DNA of 64,000 bases from the NCBI GenBank assembly GCA_030762895.1, contig CM061065.1, forward strand, positions 65,208,200 to 65,272,199, given 5' to 3'. Positions 62,645 to 64,000 of the stretch are shown piece by piece (position 1 is the stretch's first letter; each line of letters starts with the position of its first letter). The notes beneath the pieces are model-generated. The model saw only the letters and a list, made by a program, of their open reading frames with translations, ran no database searches and had not been told where the DNA came from. A program made the position numbers and the translations under genes. The stretch comes from Sophora flavescens (lineage: Eukaryota > Streptophyta > Magnoliopsida > Fabales > Fabaceae).

Positions 62645-64000
62645 ACTGTGCAAATAAAGCCTTAATTTTTCCTAAGGGTGAGAATTCTCGATTTTTGTCT
62701 GCTAACCAAGTAAAAACTTCTTTGAGAAAGGGAGCTCAAGGATACATGTTACTGTTTTCCTTAGACGTTAAGAGTGAGATTGACTTACAGTCTATACCTG
62801 TCTTCAAGGAGTTTCTCGAATTTTTCTGAAGATGTACCTGGACTACCACCTATTCGAGACATTGAGTTTACGTTTGATCTGGTACCGGGCACTGGACCGA
62901 TATCCATGGCACCATATCGTATGTCGCCATCAGAGCTAGAGGACTTGAAGGAGCAACTAGTGGAACTGATGAGGAAAGAGTTCATTAGACCTAGTGTGTC
63001 ACCCTGGGGAGCTCCATTTTGCTTGTGAAAAAGAAAGACCGGACTTCTCGTTTATGCGTAGATTTCCGTCAGTTAAACAAAGTGACGATTAAGAATAAGT
63101 ATCCACTTCCGAGGATAGATGATTTGATGGATTAGTTACGTGTAGCAGCGGTTTTCTCAAAGATCGATCTACGATCGGGTTATCATCAGATTCGTGTTAA
63201 GGCGGAGGATATCCCAAAGACAGCTTTTAGAACACGCTATGGGCATTATGAATACCTTGTGATGCTGTTCAGAGTGACGAATGCACCTGCTATATTCATG
63301 GACTACATGAACAAGATTTTTCATCCTTATTTAGATCAGTTTGTTGTTGTCTTTATAGACGACATTCTAATCTATTCTTCAAATCCAGAGAAGCATGCTG
63401 AACATCTCAGTGTGGTTCTCCAGATCTTGAAGGAGAAACAGCTATACGTAAAACCCGAAAAGTGCGAGTTTTGGTTAGATAAAGTTCAGTTCTTAGGACA
63501 CGTTATCTCGACTGAAGGTATTTCAGTGGATCCGTCGAAAGTTGAAGCTGTTTTAAAATGGGAAAGATAAAAGGCGGTAACGAAAATCCATAGTTTCGTG
63601 GGTTTAGCTGGATACTATAGGAGATTCATTGAGGGATTCTCCAAGATAGTAGGACCTCTTACCCAACTAACACAAAGATCAAGCGTTTCCATGGACCGTA
63701 GCATGCGAGGAAAGTTTCCAAGAGTTAAAGAGAAGGTTGACTACTTCACCTGTGTTAGTGTTGCCTGATCCTAAGGAGCCTTTCGAGGTATACTGTGATG
63801 CTTTGCATCAGGGGCTAGGTTGTGTGCTAATGCAGAATCGAAAAGTAGTGGCTTATGCTTCAAGACAATTGAAGATTCGTGAGAGGAACTACCCTACGCA
63901 TGACTTAGAGCTAGCGGCTATAATTTTCACGCTGAAAATCTGGAGGCATTATTTGTGTGGAGCAACATTTAAAGTTTTTAGTGACCACAAAAGTTTGAAA
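62645..64000 (+). pseudogene. RT-RNase H of element G, broken, runs off the window
   Basis: The RT begins near 62800 (EDVPGLPPIRDIEFTFDLVP, SPWGAP), frameshift at about 63025, then VDFRQLNKVTIKNKYPLPRI, TAG at 63133 and DLRSGYHQIRVKAEDIPKTA. The active site FIDD is at 63352-63363. TAA follows at about 63568 (KWER), and a frameshift near 63680. RNase H starts with EVYCDALHQGLGCVLMQ (about 63788) and continues to the window end. RT before integrase is the Gypsy order. Confidence 0.88.

Larger units (their letters stand above)
45813..64000 (+). mobile_element. Element G: Tekay-like Gypsy (chromovirus) retrotransposon, 5' part
   Basis: 5' LTR from TGTAACACCCCC (45813) to GGGTGTTACA (61155), interrupted by H; excluding H it is about 3.57 kb. 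Left flank duplication candidate GTATT (45808-45812). A Met-type PBS, gag with zinc knuckles, protease and RT before integrase define Gypsy; gag type and long LTR suggest the Tekay/Del chromovirus clade. Integrase and chromodomain lie beyond the window, so clade placement is provisional. Confidence 0.82.

Overview
The window is intergenic plant nuclear DNA made almost entirely of nested transposable elements. I found no intact host gene, rRNA, tRNA gene or CRISPR array. The element families (SIRE/Maximus-type Copia, Athila-type Gypsy primed by tRNA-Asp, a Tekay-like chromovirus, a CACTA transposon) and the plant-type exon pieces inside the CACTA element point to a dicot with a repeat-rich genome. 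A legume is my best guess; this is inference from family flavour, not proof.

Left part (1-8806). An Athila-like element (I, + strand, 3' half and 3' LTR, 1-2440) interrupts an Athila-like LTR on the minus strand (J, 2441-3275). J sits in the gag remnant of an old minus-strand Copia element (D). D shows gag remnant, PBS, one LTR (3494-5070), PPT, a decayed extra ORF (5516-8169) and an RNase H piece. Reverse transcriptase of D resumes at 38789-39360.

Centre (8807-38783). A 30-kb Copia element (C, + strand) splits D with target duplication GTATT. C carries a 5.75-kb CACTA element in its 5' LTR (8957-14708, duplication GGA) that holds exon-intron pieces of at least five unrelated host genes. C also carries an Athila-like non-autonomous element (A, 24257-36559, duplication TTGAT), which is split by a second one (B, 29384-34923, duplication TTGAT). 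Nesting is therefore D > C > A > B. C has gag, protease, integrase, RT, RNase H, then an extra ORF with basic patch, coiled-coil-like helix and polyproline tail, but all are broken.

Right part (39361-64000). Copia remnants E (with solo LTR K at 40922-41937) and F lie on the + strand. F is cut at 45813 by a Tekay-like Gypsy element (G) with a 3.6-kb LTR that runs off the window in its RNase H region. The G 5' LTR is itself split by a complete minus-strand copy (H, 48499-60264, duplication ATCTT) of the same Copia family as C.

None of the autonomous-type elements looks able to move now: their coding regions contain stops and frameshifts, many of CGA-to-TGA or CAA/CAG-to-TAA/TAG type. The longest open frame is the gag-protease of A, which lacks RT and integrase. 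The points most worth a second look are the gene-capturing CACTA element, a gag/protease frame offset shared by three Copia copies, the conserved extra ORF of the Copia family, and the unusual acidic cysteine-rich ORF of element B.
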